Source: Prorocentrum cordatum (lineage: Eukaryota > Sar > Dinophyceae > Prorocentrales > Prorocentraceae). From it: 64,000 bases of DNA. Positions 20,936 through 31,960 of this stretch are shown piece by piece. Positions within the stretch are counted from its first letter, which is position 1. Each line of letters begins with the position of its first letter. The DNA lies in the NCBI GenBank assembly GCA_963575745.1, contig CAUYUJ010016372.1, positions 57,260 to 121,259 of the forward strand. The letters are read 5' to 3'. The translations under genes and the position numbers were made by a program. The notes below the pieces were generated by a model, which was not told the DNA's origin, ran no database searches, and saw nothing but the letters and a program-made list of their open reading frames with translations.

Positions 20936-22975
20936 ATTTTCCATACGTCGCACATCATCCACTACAGTCGGTAGGCAACGGGGCCACCCCGAGCTCTGGG
21001 ACCGCAAACGCCAGCAGCAAAGCCGCCCCGCAGCGTGCAAGTGAGGAGTGCCTGGGCAGCGATGAAAAATTCACACAGGGGGCGAAGAGGAGGAAAGAAG
21101 CAGGGAGTGGCGGATAGCTCGTGCATGTGAAAAGAAAACAGATTTCGCCAGGGACGTCCGCAAATTGTCCCACACGAGCGCAAGAAGAGGAGCCTGTGCG
21201 TGCGTAAGCCTATCGGACCTTGCCAGCGGCACTCGCACTATTTTCCCTTGCGGCTGGAACCAAAACGAGGAAGCGGAATGAGAGAAGGGGGAACTGGGAA
21301 GAGAGGGACAAGGCGATAGGGGTGGCCAAATAACCCTGCCCAGACAAGTGGGAACGGGAAGTGACACTGTGCCACAAACCCTACTGGCCTCGAGCGGCCA
21401 ATACAACAATCCCACACAACAAGAGAAAAGGAACACGAACGAGGCCAGGAGAGGGCGGGCGAATGCGAGGGAGAGGGGAGAAGAAGGAAGAACACAGACG
21501 GCCAAACGACCACAGCCCAAAGGCTCCACGAACCAGCGCCACAACAACAAGAGCAAGGATGTGGGACGCTGATCTGGAAAGTGAGACTGTTGACCGGATG
21601 GCGCACCGAGCCCGCTCCATGCGACAGCCCAGTCGGGGCGGATGCCCAGAGGGGTGTGCGGCGCTTTCGCAGGCGGCCGCAAGCCAGAGGGCACGCAACA
21701 TGAACATGCAAACGAGGCGGCGGAGCAGAGTAGGAGAGGAGGAGGGACGGGCAACAGACAAGGGCACAGGCATCCAGCCTCCAGCGAGCAACCGCTTTAC
21801 TATTTTTTTTTGGGGGGGGGGAGCGAGGACGAGACCGGCAGAGAAGGCAGAAGACTGGCCGACCCCACCTGGGCTAGCCGGCGTGCCGCCTCCGGGAAAC
21901 GTGCGAGGGGTGGGGGGAAAGTGCACACTGCATCTGCGCGCGCAACCTGTGAATGCAGCGGGGGATCGCGACCTTAGGGGGCGATCCCGATGGACGCGAA
22001 CATGATGTCCCCGATAATGGCCCTGACAACGCTCCATATTCAGGAGCAGTGCGCCCGAGAGAGCTCTTGGATGCTCCAAAGCGCATGGGTGGCCCTCGCG
22101 CCACCCCCTACACATGCCGATATCAGCCCATGTCAAAAACAGGGTTGCAGTATAGTGCAACAGCACGCGGATCCCCAGTTCCTGAGAGCGGACCTACCAC
22201 CACCACCTCGAGATAAGGGACAGAGTGCAGTGTTGCGTAGCGGGAGAAGTGCTGCAAATCGTTGTGCCGGTGGATGTCCTCGTGCTGCGCGCTGCGAGTC
22301 ATCACTACGATGTGTTCTTGGAGCAGCGCAGACATGGTGCCCGTCCCATTGCTCGTTTTGCTCACGGGAGGCACGCCTGCGCCTGTACATGTGTATATAT
22401 ACATTTATATGTATAGATATAACTGTATGTATGTATTTGTGTGTATATATATAGATATATGTCGTAGTGGTGCCGGCCCTGGAGGTGGTGGCGCAGAGGC
22501 ATATCCCACCATATCAGCCAGCGTTGACTCCAAATACGTGGGTGATGATGGTGATCATGACGATGATGATGACGATGAGGACGATCCTGCTTTCCACACG
22601 CGCATACTCCAGTCCACTGTACTGTACCGTGCGGCCCAGCAGCTGCGTACCGAGTCCGTGATAACAGCCCGCACTTCCGCACCAAGATGAGCGGCGACGT
22701 ACTGCTGGAACTGGTCTTTGGTGCTCCGCGTCATGCTGTCGGTGCCCGTCGTGCTGCCCAGCGTCGTGTTCCTGGATGCTGGTGTCCGTCGCGCTGCCTT
22801 CCCATTGAACATAAGGGCCAGCATTCATCAGAGGACAAATCCTGCCCCCCCCCGGATCAGTGGGACCACTGAGTAGCACTACGTGGCAGCACCACAAGTA
22901 CAGAGTGCAACATCACTAAGTAAACCTCCGCGACTCTGGGTCCGATGGTGACTCCGCGATTCACACTGAGTTTTA
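20936..22975. other. No gene recognised
   Basis: Overlapping frames on both strands (for example 21361-22005 plus, 21381-22166 minus) have no recognisable domain. A short AT-rich piece with TATATA words lies at 22390-22460. Confidence 0.4.
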
Positions 22976-22979
22976 CCGA

Positions 22980-23110
22980 AGATGGGTTGGCATCCCCGCG
23001 TGATGTCGCAACAAATTCCCAAGGGGGCCCCAAGATGGTCCAAGAAGACCCCACGATGGCCCAACAAGCATCCAAGGCGGCCGCAAGACGGCTCAAGAGG
23101 TCCTCCTGTG
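22980..23110 (+). repeat. AAG-phased repeat, locus 2
   Basis: Short run of CCCAAGATGGTCCAAGAAGACC-like words with AAG about every 10-12 bases, ending in CAAGACGGCTCAAGAGG. Confidence 0.55.
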
Positions 23111-23228
23111 AGACGCAGGGTGGTCTCGGAAGGCCTTTCGTCGAAGGACCTCCAATACAACCACATATGAAGCCAAACCAACCCAACGACGGCCCAAACA
23201 AGTTCAGTGAGAGCTTCCACACCACTTC

Positions 23229-23607
23229 TGCACCTCCACCTCCTCCTCCTCCTCCTCCTCCTACTCCTCACCATCATCAGCATCATCACCATCACCATCA
23301 CCATCACCATCACCATCACCATCATCGTCATCATCGTCATCAACATCAGCAGCAGCACCAGCATCATCACCACCATGACCATGACCATGACCATGACCAT
23401 GACCATGACCATGACCGTGACCATGACCATGACCATGACCATGACCATGACCATCACCAACATCATCACCATCACCATCACCATCACCAACGTCGTCACC
23501 ACCGCCATCCTCATCCTCATCCCCATCCTCCTCCTCCTCATCCTCCTCCAGCAACATCATCATCATCGTCGTCGTCATCATCATCATCATCATCCTCATC
23601 CTCATCC

Positions 23608-23666
<59 letters not shown>

Positions 23667-23760
23667 TTCATCGTCGTCGTCGTCGTCATCGTCGTCATCG
23701 TCATCGTCATCGTCATCATCGTCATCATCCCCATCACCCGCATCATCCTCATAATCTTTA
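23229..23760 (+). repeat. (CTC)n then (CAT)n/(CATCAC)n/(CATGAC)n tract
   Basis: A CTC run (23229-23260) passes into CAT-based repeats with three successive phases: CATCAC (23280-23330), CATGAC (23375-23455) and CAT/CGT (23550-23740). Poly-His and poly-Ser frames are artefacts. Confidence 0.95.
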
Positions 23761-25511
23761 CCATCGTTATCACGGCTCCCTCAATCAAGCCTGGAGACAC
23801 TGGGGGTCATACGTGACGGACTGCTGTGCCCCCCCATCGAACCGTCGCTACCCAGAATGCTGGGCTGGCGCAGTGGCGGGACTTGCCGCAGGCAGCAGGA
23901 CAAATTGCAAACAACGCTAAGCAAGGCAAAACAGTGCAGACTGTTGCAAGACAGTGCGTTGCAGGGCATCTCAAAACAAACCGATGCAACTCAGTGCAAA
24001 CCAACAAGTACTGTTGCTGGTGTTGCTGCAACTGCTGGTGATGCTGCTGCTCAGGCTGCTGCCGTTGGAGGAACAGCATGGGGCGGCCAGGCAGGGAGGG
24101 ATCGGCAGCGGCAAGACGGTGTCCAGGAGAGGATGTCCATCTGCTCTGAGGGAGGAAGCGCAGATGTTGGGAAGCGGATCGAGCTCCTTGAACGTGTGGC
24201 TCGTTCCAAAAACCCTGAACACAAAACTGCGTGCATCTCTTGGAGACCATGTGTTTACCTCCGCAAGCTTTCGCCGGCGGAGCGGCCCCCGTTTGATTTC
24301 CACCGGCTTCCGCCGCCTTCCATCGAAGAAGGGATGCCAACCTTGCGATTCCTCGAAGGAGGGTCCTTTCTGAACGGCCCATGCCGAGGGGCTCGGATGG
24401 GTCTTTTCTTGTCGTGCGCCTCTCGGAGCCGCTCTGTTCTCCCGCCTGCGCCTGCGCACAGCCGGCCCGTTTCTACCGCGCGGGTAGGCGTGCGCCTCTT
24501 GACCTGCAGCATGGACAGAGCCGACGACACACCTACGGTCTGTGATGCCAGGTGGGCGCAGCGCAGCGCCAGCGCCGCGTCGGGGAACGCGCATGACGCA
24601 CGCGAGGAGCCAGTGTCCCCGTGGGTCGGGCGTTCAAGCGGATGACCAGCCATTGCAGACCCCCCGCCTCGCCACTGCCACTGTACGCAAGCAGGCTGGG
24701 CGCCTAACGCTGTCGGAAGTCTGTACCTCGCCGCTCTGTACAGCGGCAAGGCGGGAGGGAGAGGAGCAGGACGGTCAAATGAGCCAGATCGAACCGGTCG
24801 CCGGGCCTTTTCCACAATTTCCAGCTAACAAGATGGCGGCGCAATCTGATGGAGAGGAGGGCGCTCGCGCGTGAGTCCGCGTGGTACGTCTCGGCGCAGG
24901 GGGGGAAGCACGGGCCGCACACGGGCGCGAGCACAACTTCCAGAAACTCCTTGCGCGGCGATCCGGCGACTGCGCTGGTTAGCCTTCTCCCTCGCGCGGC
25001 GAAATTGCACAGAACCGAGCCGAGAGCGAAGCATGTGCAACGTCGAAGCAACACTGCAACTTTCACGCAAAATCTGCAAGGCGTTTAGGCGAGAACAACA
25101 TTATCCCGTTTTCGCGCGGCCCTCGCTGGCGCTGCGGTTTTCCTCCGATTCGGCGACAGATGAACATTTGCCGCGCCAGAACGGGAACGCTTTAACGAGA
25201 AGCACACTTCGCCCGCTCGCGCGCGTTCCCGCCCACAAAGACTTGGCGAGTTAGAAGGGTGCGCCACGCCCAAGCAGCACCGCCACCATCAGGCAAAATC
25301 TGCGCGACAACCAAGCGAGAACGACGTTGCGCCCGCTCGAGCGCAACGCCGCTGTCGACGAGCTGGCGAACGAAACGCGGCGCCCACGCAGGAACTCAAT
25401 TCTCAGGCGTGAGCGCCACGCCGATCGCGAGAGCGATATTTCGCCCTTTCGCGCGCGATGTGCGCCCCGTGGGCGACAAAACGTCAGTGTTGAGAGTAAA
25501 CGCATGAAATT

Positions 25512-25515
<4 letters not shown>
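23761..25515. other. No gene recognised; weak internal repeats near 24990-25460
   Basis: 23880-24010 has GCAA-rich words. In 24990-25460 phrases such as GCAAAATCTGC, GCGAGAACRAC and CGCCCGCTCGAGCGC/CGCGCG recur two or more times, suggesting an old repeat of roughly 200 bases. No coding domain seen. Confidence 0.4.

Positions 25516-25516
<1 letters not shown>

Positions 25517-25549
<33 letters not shown>
25517..25549. repeat. (TA)n microsatellite at the retroelement's 3' edge
   Basis: About 16 TA units run straight into the outer end of repeat B2 of the YR retroelement. The opposite end of the element abuts TATATGTATG. The element may have inserted into a TA-rich site. Confidence 0.9.
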
Positions 25550-25550
<1 letters not shown>

Positions 25551-25683
25551 CAGAACGTCACCTACAACCACCTCTCCGACCCTTCACAGGGGATGGCGCA
25601 CGCGAAGCGTACCAGATTATTTTTCAAAGGTGGAGTGCGATCACGATCGCACCAAGCTGGCCTGCGTAGGCCAATGCCTCGCC
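25547..25683 (-). repeat. Split direct repeat B2
   Basis: 137 bases identical by eye to 25900-26036 (B1). Its outer end abuts the TA microsatellite. Confidence 0.92.
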
Positions 25684-25766
25684 GTCGAAGGAGCAGTGCA
25701 AGGCCCCGCGCACTCCACACTGTTGTCGGTGACCACCACGGGTGGGTGGGAGCGCAGCAGGGCCAT

Positions 25767-25901
25767 AATGATTACGAGCGTGAATCCTGAAAGAGAGGCT
25801 GGCGGAACATCAAAGGCAGCCCATTCCAGGAGCACGGACGTCGAGACGAGGCTGGATGAGAAACCTGGCATTCCGAAAACTATCCAGCAAGCTCTATCTA
25901 T
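25767..25901 (-). repeat. Split direct repeat A2
   Basis: 135 bases matching 31856-31990 (A1) with one difference (25804 against 31893). It abuts B1 at 25900/25901, forming the junction expected in a circular intermediate. It also carries the same ATG (25869-25871) that starts gag in A1, here followed by only 76 codons. Confidence 0.92.
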
Positions 25902-26036
25902 TTCAGAACGTCACCTACAACCACCTCTCCGACCCTTCACAGGGGATGGCGCACGCGAAGCGTACCAGATTATTTTTCAAAGGTGGAGTGCGATCACGAT
26001 CGCACCAAGCTGGCCTGCGTAGGCCAATGCCTCGCC
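25900..26036 (-). repeat. Split direct repeat B1
   Basis: 137 bases identical by eye to B2. It begins about 60 bases after the tyrosine recombinase stop codon. Confidence 0.92.
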
Positions 26037-26098
26037 ACCTTCCCCTATCCAGCGAAAGCTACGAAACAACAATCGGAGAAGAAGAAACTGACTGAAAC

Positions 26099-27031
26099 TC
26101 AGACTACAGCCCAAACCTGGGCTCCAACTGCACAGTACCTGTAGGCAAGAGACCATGACGACTTGGCAATGTCAACGCGCAAGCGAGTGAGACTCACCTC
26201 CCCGCGCCGAAGATACTCACGAGCAGACCTTTCTGAGAGCCAGCGACCGAAAAGCATGATGTCCGCTAGCGGCACGCCCCGTGACAGCAGCTCAGTGGCT
26301 CCCCCACGGCGCAGCCCATGAGAAGTCCAGTGAACAGCCCCGAAGCCCAGCGCGCCGGCGGCCTTCTGAAGCCACCGCTGGAGCCGCGGGTACGAGATGG
26401 GGCACACTCGCTGCCCTGGTCTGGCGGGAAAGCGCAGCATGTAGTGATCCAGCCAGGTCACGGTGGACGGCTCCTCGAACAGGACCTTCTGCTCTGCCCC
26501 TCTCTTAGTGCGGCCGAGCAGCGCGACGTACCCTGTCACGGTCCTGATCCAGGTCGCGCCGTCTAAGGAGAGCGCCTCGGACGCTCGCAGCAACCCAGTG
26601 AAGCACAGCAGCACGGCGGCGGCGCAGCCACACTCTCCCGCCAGCACGAGCCAGTTCACGATGCCCAGCGCCAGCACCGCTGGTAAGGCGGGCGCCTGCA
26701 GAGGCGGCCTGCGGGTGCGCCAGACGTCCAGCGCCTTCCAGGCCGTGCGGTAGTGGTGCCGAGGATTCGCCTTCGCGAAGGCGGCCAGCAGGGTTGAGGC
26801 AGTCCCGAGCCCGTCCACCCCGCCAGACTCCTCGAACATACCCACCACTCGTTCGGCCAGGAACCAATCGAGCTCTTCCTCAGTGAGTTCGTGGATGCCG
26901 TAGCCCAGCGCCTCCAGGTCAGAGCTGAAATCGCACAGTGCGGCGGCGTACCTGTCGGTCGTCACTGGCTTGAGCGCGCTCATCAAGAAGGTAATGATGC
27001 GCCCACGGCGCCTGCCAGGATCGTCGGCCAT
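26099..27031 (-). CDS. Tyrosine recombinase (integrase) of the YR retroelement, 310 aa
   Basis: Cuts and rejoins DNA through a phosphotyrosine to integrate the circular cDNA. The start chosen is the ATG at 27031 (MADDPGRRRGR), just before the N-terminal helical domain KPVTTDRYAAALCDF. The frame is open further upstream to 27454 but that part is a shadow of pol. Catalytic pattern: Arg in TGLLRASEAL (26585-26587), basic strand RTKRGAEQK, HGLRR box (His 26318-26320, Arg 26309-26311), Trp in FGRWLSE and the nucleophile Tyr in SAREYLRRG (26213-26215). All key residues are present. It overlaps the end of pol by 113 bases and lies in the +1 frame relative to it, so expression by its own start, an RNA signal or frameshifting are all possible. 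Confidence 0.9.
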   Translation of the reverse strand: MADDPGRRRGRIITFLMSALKPVTTDRYAAALCDFSSDLEALGYGIHELTEEELDWFLAERVVGMFEESGGVDGLGTASTLLAAFAKANPRHHYRTAWKALDVWRTRRPPLQAPALPAVLALGIVNWLVLAGECGCAAAVLLCFTGLLRASEALSLDGATWIRTVTGYVALLGRTKRGAEQKVLFEEPSTVTWLDHYMLRFPARPGQRVCPISYPRLQRWLQKAAGALGFGAVHWTSHGLRRGGATELLSRGVPLADIMLFGRWLSERSAREYLRRGEVSLTRLRVDIAKSSWSLAYRYCAVGAQVWAVV

Positions 27032-30000
27032 GGCTGAGGTGCTGCTGATGGGCGACGAGCGCGTTGACCGCCAAGCGAGCCAGAGCCTGACACAGCTGCA
27101 GAGGGTAGCGAGCCAACTGAGCGGTGACGAAACCTCCCTTCGGGGCCAGGCCGTACACGCCCTTGTGACGGTGTCGATGATTGCAGCGAAGTCCCAAGAC
27201 AGCGGCGGCTCTGGCGTCATTGGTGACAACGGACGTGGGCTTCTGAGATAACGATCCATGCCGACACTGATCGAACGAGACCATGTACAAACCGAACTCT
27301 GAGATCCACTCCACCACCTCCTGAGCAATCCAAAAAGACGGGAAAGGATGACGACCTGGATCCTGAGGATGCTCCTGTCCTGCCCAGCCCCCTCTGATAT
27401 GGACTCTGGTGAAGAGCTCGAGGCAGAGGAGGAAGAGATGCGTTCCCAGCGCACACGCCTGGCGCTCGGACTCTGATAGTTCAGGCAAGGGCAAGAGCGG
27501 CTGGTCCCGAGAGCGCAGAGGGCGCGGGCCGCGGCGGCCGCCCAGGGCGTGATGCCTGGCGCGACTGACGGTCGAGCAAGGCGGCCCTGCGAAGGAGCCC
27601 ATCACGTCGCCGCTGCTGCACAGCCCCCTCAGCTCGCGCACCAGCACAGGCGACGTCAAGTCATGGGCAGGGTCGACCATGGGGTCGTAGGCCAGCGCCT
27701 TCACCACCAGGCCAGCCTCGCGCGCCTCCCGCTCGACCATCTCGCACAGGTCGCCCTCGCGCCTGGGCCCAGAGCAGAAGTGCAGGAAGAGCTTCTCGCG
27801 AGATGCCCACCCTGCTGGCGCCAGCGGGATCACCTCCTGGCGGGGCAGCGGCTGAGGCGGCTTGCGCCTGCCGCCACGCGCCTGGCGTGACCCGTGCCAG
27901 CTGCTGGGCTCGTCGGCGGGGTTCTTGCCTGTCGAGATCCAGAAGTGGAAGTGCGAGAACCCGCCCGCGAGCTCGATAGCCGCCCCACGGCGGCAGCGCC
28001 GGTTGAGCCTGCGGCTGGCACTGCGTCCCTTGATGAAGGCGCCCTCGCACGGGGCGTTGTCTCCAGCATGCAGTACTCGCTTCCCCAGCTCAGAGGGCCG
28101 ATGCAGACGGGCCTCCATGCCCCAGAGCTTCGCGTGCGCCTCCTCAAGCGTGATGTGCTCATAGCCGCCTGGCCTGCCCACCTTGAACCAGTGGCCCACT
28201 GGTGGCAGCGTGACACGGGCCAGGCTGCAGCGCCCCTCGACGTCCACGTCAACCCCGAAGCCGTCACCGAGCATGGTGTAGGGCGCCCGATGGTCAGCCC
28301 ACCTGGCGATGTGCTGCACCGACTCCAGCGGCAGCGTCGCCCAGGCGCGGCCATGCCCTCCTGGCGCGGCATCAGTGCACTCCACGCGCGGGCACCAGTC
28401 CGCATCCAGGTCCTGCTCTGCGAACGGCAGCAGGATAGCCGACATCAGCACCTCATGCCACGCCAACGGGCACCACGCCACGGGCTTTCGCCCCTGCAAG
28501 GGTAGGCGCTCCAGCCAAGAATAGACTTGAGAAAAGTTTGACCGCAAGCAGGGCCGATAGCTCTGGCAGAAACCGTGCTTCCCGACCAAGCGCTCCACGT
28601 CCTTGCGGTAGACCAGCTGCTGGCCCAGGAGTGCGAGGGTGGCCGCGAAGAGGTCCACGCGGCGGCGGCGAGTGGTACCCAGCCAGTGCTCCGTGGGGTG
28701 GACCTCGGTGCCCTGGAACTCGCCGCTGCCGCCGTCCACGGACTTGCCGTGATGCACAGGAACTCCCAAGCGGTCCCAAGCGCGCTCGGCCTTGGTCATC
28801 CAGAAGTCGGCCTGGCTCCGCGCGCGGTCGCCTGCAGAGCGCGCGTCCAGCGCCCAGAGGTCGTCAATGATGGACCCCCAGAGCGGCAGCTCGGTGGGGC
28901 AGGGCTGGTCAAACGTCACCCTGCGCTCCTGGGGTAGCCCTGCCTTCAGGAAAGCGGTGTCGGAAGCCGCCTGTGCCCAGCCCGCCGACGGCGCGAAGCC
29001 CATCGGCGTCGCGTGGTGGAACGGGAACACCTCCCCCTTCCCTCCGCGCGGGTCAGGCACGGGCGGATGGGCCATGTACTTCCGCCAGGCTTTGCCGATC
29101 GCCAGCTGGTGAAAGTAGTGGCGCAGGTCCCGCTTCCACAGCTTGACCCGCATGCCTGGCAGCGTCTTCACCACACGGAGCCGCGGCGGGTACGCGAAGG
29201 TCGGCCGAGGGAGAGCGTCAGGGTTGAGCAGCTGGTTCACTGGCAGGTCCGAGATCACCCGCTGCTCCGTATCTGACTTCTTCACGCCGAACGCCCCAGC
29301 CACGAGAGCAACCCCACGATGCTTGCGCACCCTCTTCTTGGAGCCGTACCCCTGCAGGCCCGCCGCCACGTTGCGCGCCACGAGACTGGGGTAGGTGGGC
29401 CCCACCAGCGTGTGAGGCCTCTTGAGCCTGGCGGGCCGCCGATCCACGCTCAGGAGCAGCGATCGAGGGCAGCGCACCTGATGAGCAAGCCCAGGAAAGT
29501 GCTCGTCCAGCAGCCCAGCCAGGTCGACGACGGCGGCGCGGTCTGGCACTCCGCCACGCTCGCCGAGGGGCTCCGCGACGCACCTGGACGGCTCGTAGCC
29601 GCCGGAGTGACGCAGGACCTCTTGAATTGTCGCCGCCTCTGGCCAAGCCAACTCGGCCGCGAGGAAGCGGGAGACGCCCATCAGCATGCGCCTTTGCACA
29701 CGTCGCTGGGCTTGCGTCGGCAACATGGTGTAGTCGCCGTCTCCGTCGTACAGATCGTTGAGCGCGACGATGCACATGTTCGCCCAAATCAAAATTGCGT
29801 CCCGATGCTGCCGCCCGAACTTTGCGAGCTCGGCGTCACCACGCCGCAGCAGAGGGACTGGGAAGATGCCTGGCGAGGTCTTCCCGAACTCCACGACACG
29901 CGGCCGACCGAGGTGCCCACGGCGTAGTGGCAGCCCCAGCGGCCCTCCAGCGAAGCTCAGCCATTCGCCCAGACCGACCAAGACGGAAGCCAACGTGCAC

Positions 30001-30055
30001 TCCTGGCCCCCGCGGCGCAGCCACCTCTGCCGCGCCCTCCGCCACCTCGTCACAT
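26919..30055 (-). CDS. Pol of the YR retroelement: reverse transcriptase, RNase H, C5-methyltransferase-like domain
   Basis: RT: the fingers motif FGVKKSDTEQRVISDLPVN (29292-29224), motif A LWKRDLRHYFHQL (Asp, near 29132), motif B MGFAPSAGWAQ (near 29004) and motif C SIIDDL with IDD at 28860-28868 (IDD rather than YADD). RNase H: CTDAAPGG, LEEAHAKLWGME, HAGDNAPCEG and STGKNPADEPSSW. A cytosine-methyltransferase-like domain follows: HFCSGP (27766-27786), AYDPM, GPPC with SRAR (around 27578-27590), QEHPQDP (around 27361-27380) and SFDQCRHGSLSQKPTSVV (27272-27223). The frame lies in -1 relative to gag and stays open upstream to 31619, so the exact start is unknown; 30055 marks the gag end. A gag-pol fusion by -1 frameshift is likely. 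Confidence 0.88.
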
Positions 30056-31960
30056 GGTGAGCTTCAAGAGGCCGCCTGCAGCGACCCCGCCCCCCGTGCC
30101 AGCTAGCAGCTCCGCGGCCTCTGCCTTCTCCCAGGAGCCGCCCTTGGCCTTCGCCCGCTGGATCGCGATGATGCGCTGCGCCAGCACGTCCATCGCGGTC
30201 GCCAGGTCCTGCGCGTTGATCAAGTCCGTGACGAGCGCCAACGTCTGCACCTCGCGCTGGTCCCGCAGCTCGGTCAAGCCCGAGTGCGCCTGCGCCCACG
30301 TCGTCACCGACGCGCGCCTCAGCTGCATGGTCTCCGTCAAGCGCCCGTGGCTCAACTTGCGGTGCACCATCGCCAGGAAGTACCCCGAGAGCGCGCCCGG
30401 GTGCTTCGCCGCGAACGCCAGGAGGTCGCCCTTGGCCTTGAACTTCTCGGTCTCCAACTTGCGCTCCTGGGCGGGGTCGACCCGATGGCTCTTTGCCTTG
30501 GGCCCGCGCCACCGCAGGTAGTCGCTGCTGCTGGAGGAGCTGCTGTCGCTCGAGCTTGACGAGCCGCTGGAGTCGGACCTCTTCTTCTTCTTTTTCTTCT
30601 TCTTCTTCTTGGTGGCAGACTTCTTGTCTTTCTTCTCTCGCTTGCTGCTCTTGCCGCCTCCATCCTGCAACTGGCCCTGGATCGCGCGGACCTCCTGAAG
30701 CAGTGACGCCAGATCGATGCCCGCTGCTGGGGCGGCTGCTGCCCCGTCGGGCGCTCCCACGGCGCCGAAACCCAGACCCGCGGCAGCCGCGGGCCCCGCC
30801 GCGCCCGCGGCGGGTAGCGCAACCGCGCCTGCGGGTGGGGGCGCCGCTGCGGCTCCCGCGGCTCCCGCTGCTGCTGGCACGACGGCACCGCCCCCTGCGG
30901 GTGGCAGAGGGCCCCCCGCTGGCATGAAGGCGGGGATCGACGCCGCCTGCGAGCCCGCGTCGAAGATCGCCCCCGGCGCCAGCGCGAACGTCTGCAGGGC
31001 CGCGTCCACGCCCTGGGCCTCCAAGCGCAGCGCGGCAAGCTCGGCCACACTCGGGTCCCACTGGACCGCGGCGTGCGGCGGCTCGCACACCCAGTTGGCC
31101 TGGGCGCCAGGAACGCCAAACGGCGGCATGCGGAGGCCTCCCCCTCCAGGCACGACCACAGCGCGGAAATGCCCTGGCAACAGGCGCACCAGCACCCAGA
31201 TGAACGTGACCCCCGTCGCGTCCGTCGTCAAGCCCAGGCTGTAGTCTGCGCCCCGCACCTGCCCGAAGACCAGGACCTCGCCCCACTCGCCGCCGCGGGA
31301 AAGCAGCACCCAGCAAGGGTCGGCCGCCCCGACGGCTACGCCACCTGCAAGCGCCATCTCCACCAAGGCGTACTCGAGAGCGGTTGAAGCGGCTGCGAGC
31401 TCGTGAGCGCGTGCGCGGTCGGCCCGACGGGCCGCCCTCCAGCCACGGAGCCCTCCGACGGCCTGCGCGCCCAGAGCCCAGGCAGCCCCAAGCGCCGCGC
31501 GGCCACGCGTCCAGGCGGCTCGGGCTCCCCGTGCCAGCCAGCCGCGATGCTCCCAAGCGAGAGCAAGCAAGGAGCTCGCGAAGGTCGCTGCCGCCTGCAG
31601 CGCGCGCCAGCCCCAGCAAGAGGCAGCGTGGGCGGCCTCGCCCAGCGCGGCGACGCCTCGCGCCCCCGCGACAGTCAGCACCCGAGCCGCCTCAGGCCCG
31701 AAGTGCCCAGCAGCCCAGCTCGCCAGATGCCAGGCTACCTGGCTCCAGAGCAGCGCCCCCGAGCCAGCGAGGAGGGCTGATCGCGCGCAGACTGCGACCT
31801 GGGAGTGGCTCGTCGTGGCGCCCGTCCCGATCGCCGCCAGGCGATCTTGAGCCAGAATGATTACGAGCGTGAATCCTGAAAGAGAGGCTGGCAGAACATC
31901 AAAGGCAGCCCATTCCAGGAGCACGGACGTCGAGACGAGGCTGGATGAGAAACCTGGCAT
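30050..31960 (-). CDS. Gag-like protein of the YR retroelement, 636 aa
   Basis: First ORF of the element. The ATG (31960-31958) lies inside terminal repeat A1, so the first 35 residues come from the repeat. Features in order are an Ala/Trp-rich, partly hydrophobic N-terminal third, a middle with VLVFGQVRGADYSLGL, a Pro/Ala/Gly-rich linker, a Leu-rich short coiled segment (LASLLQEVRAIQGQLQ), a block of a dozen lysines followed by a Ser/Asp run, and a C-terminal helical region (SGYFLAMVHRKLSHG...). Function as a nucleic-acid-binding structural protein is inferred from position and the Lys block. No CCHC knuckle is seen. It ends in TGA at 30052-30050, with pol in the -1 frame. Confidence 0.75.
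   Translation of the reverse strand: MPGFSSSLVSTSVLLEWAAFDVLPASLSGFTLVIILAQDRLAAIGTGATTSHSQVAVCARSALLAGSGALLWSQVAWHLASWAAGHFGPEAARVLTVAGARGVAALGEAAHAASCWGWRALQAAATFASSLLALAWEHRGWLARGARAAWTRGRAALGAAWALGAQAVGGLRGWRAARRADRARAHELAAASTALEYALVEMALAGGVAVGAADPCWVLLSRGGEWGEVLVFGQVRGADYSLGLTTDATGVTFIWVLVRLLPGHFRAVVVPGGGGLRMPPFGVPGAQANWVCEPPHAAVQWDPSVAELAALRLEAQGVDAALQTFALAPGAIFDAGSQAASIPAFMPAGGPLPPAGGGAVVPAAAGAAGAAAAPPPAGAVALPAAGAAGPAAAAGLGFGAVGAPDGAAAAPAAGIDLASLLQEVRAIQGQLQDGGGKSSKREKKDKKSATKKKKKKKKKKRSDSSGSSSSSDSSSSSSSDYLRWRGPKAKSHRVDPAQERKLETEKFKAKGDLLAFAAKHPGALSGYFLAMVHRKLSHGRLTETMQLRRASVTTWAQAHSGLTELRDQREVQTLALVTDLINAQDLATAMDVLAQRIIAIQRAKAKGGSWEKAEAAELLAGTGGGVAAGGLLKLTM

Noticed and set aside
20454-25549. 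TA runs at 20454, 22390 and 25517 as promoters (TATA boxes)
   Set aside because: They are simple microsatellites without a gene placed to use them. Dinoflagellates generally lack TATA boxes.
26919-31619. A single 1566-residue protein covering gag and pol on the minus strand
   Set aside because: The N-terminal third of that frame is an Arg/Gly-rich shadow of the true gag frame (30050-31960). Only the part after gag carries RT motifs.
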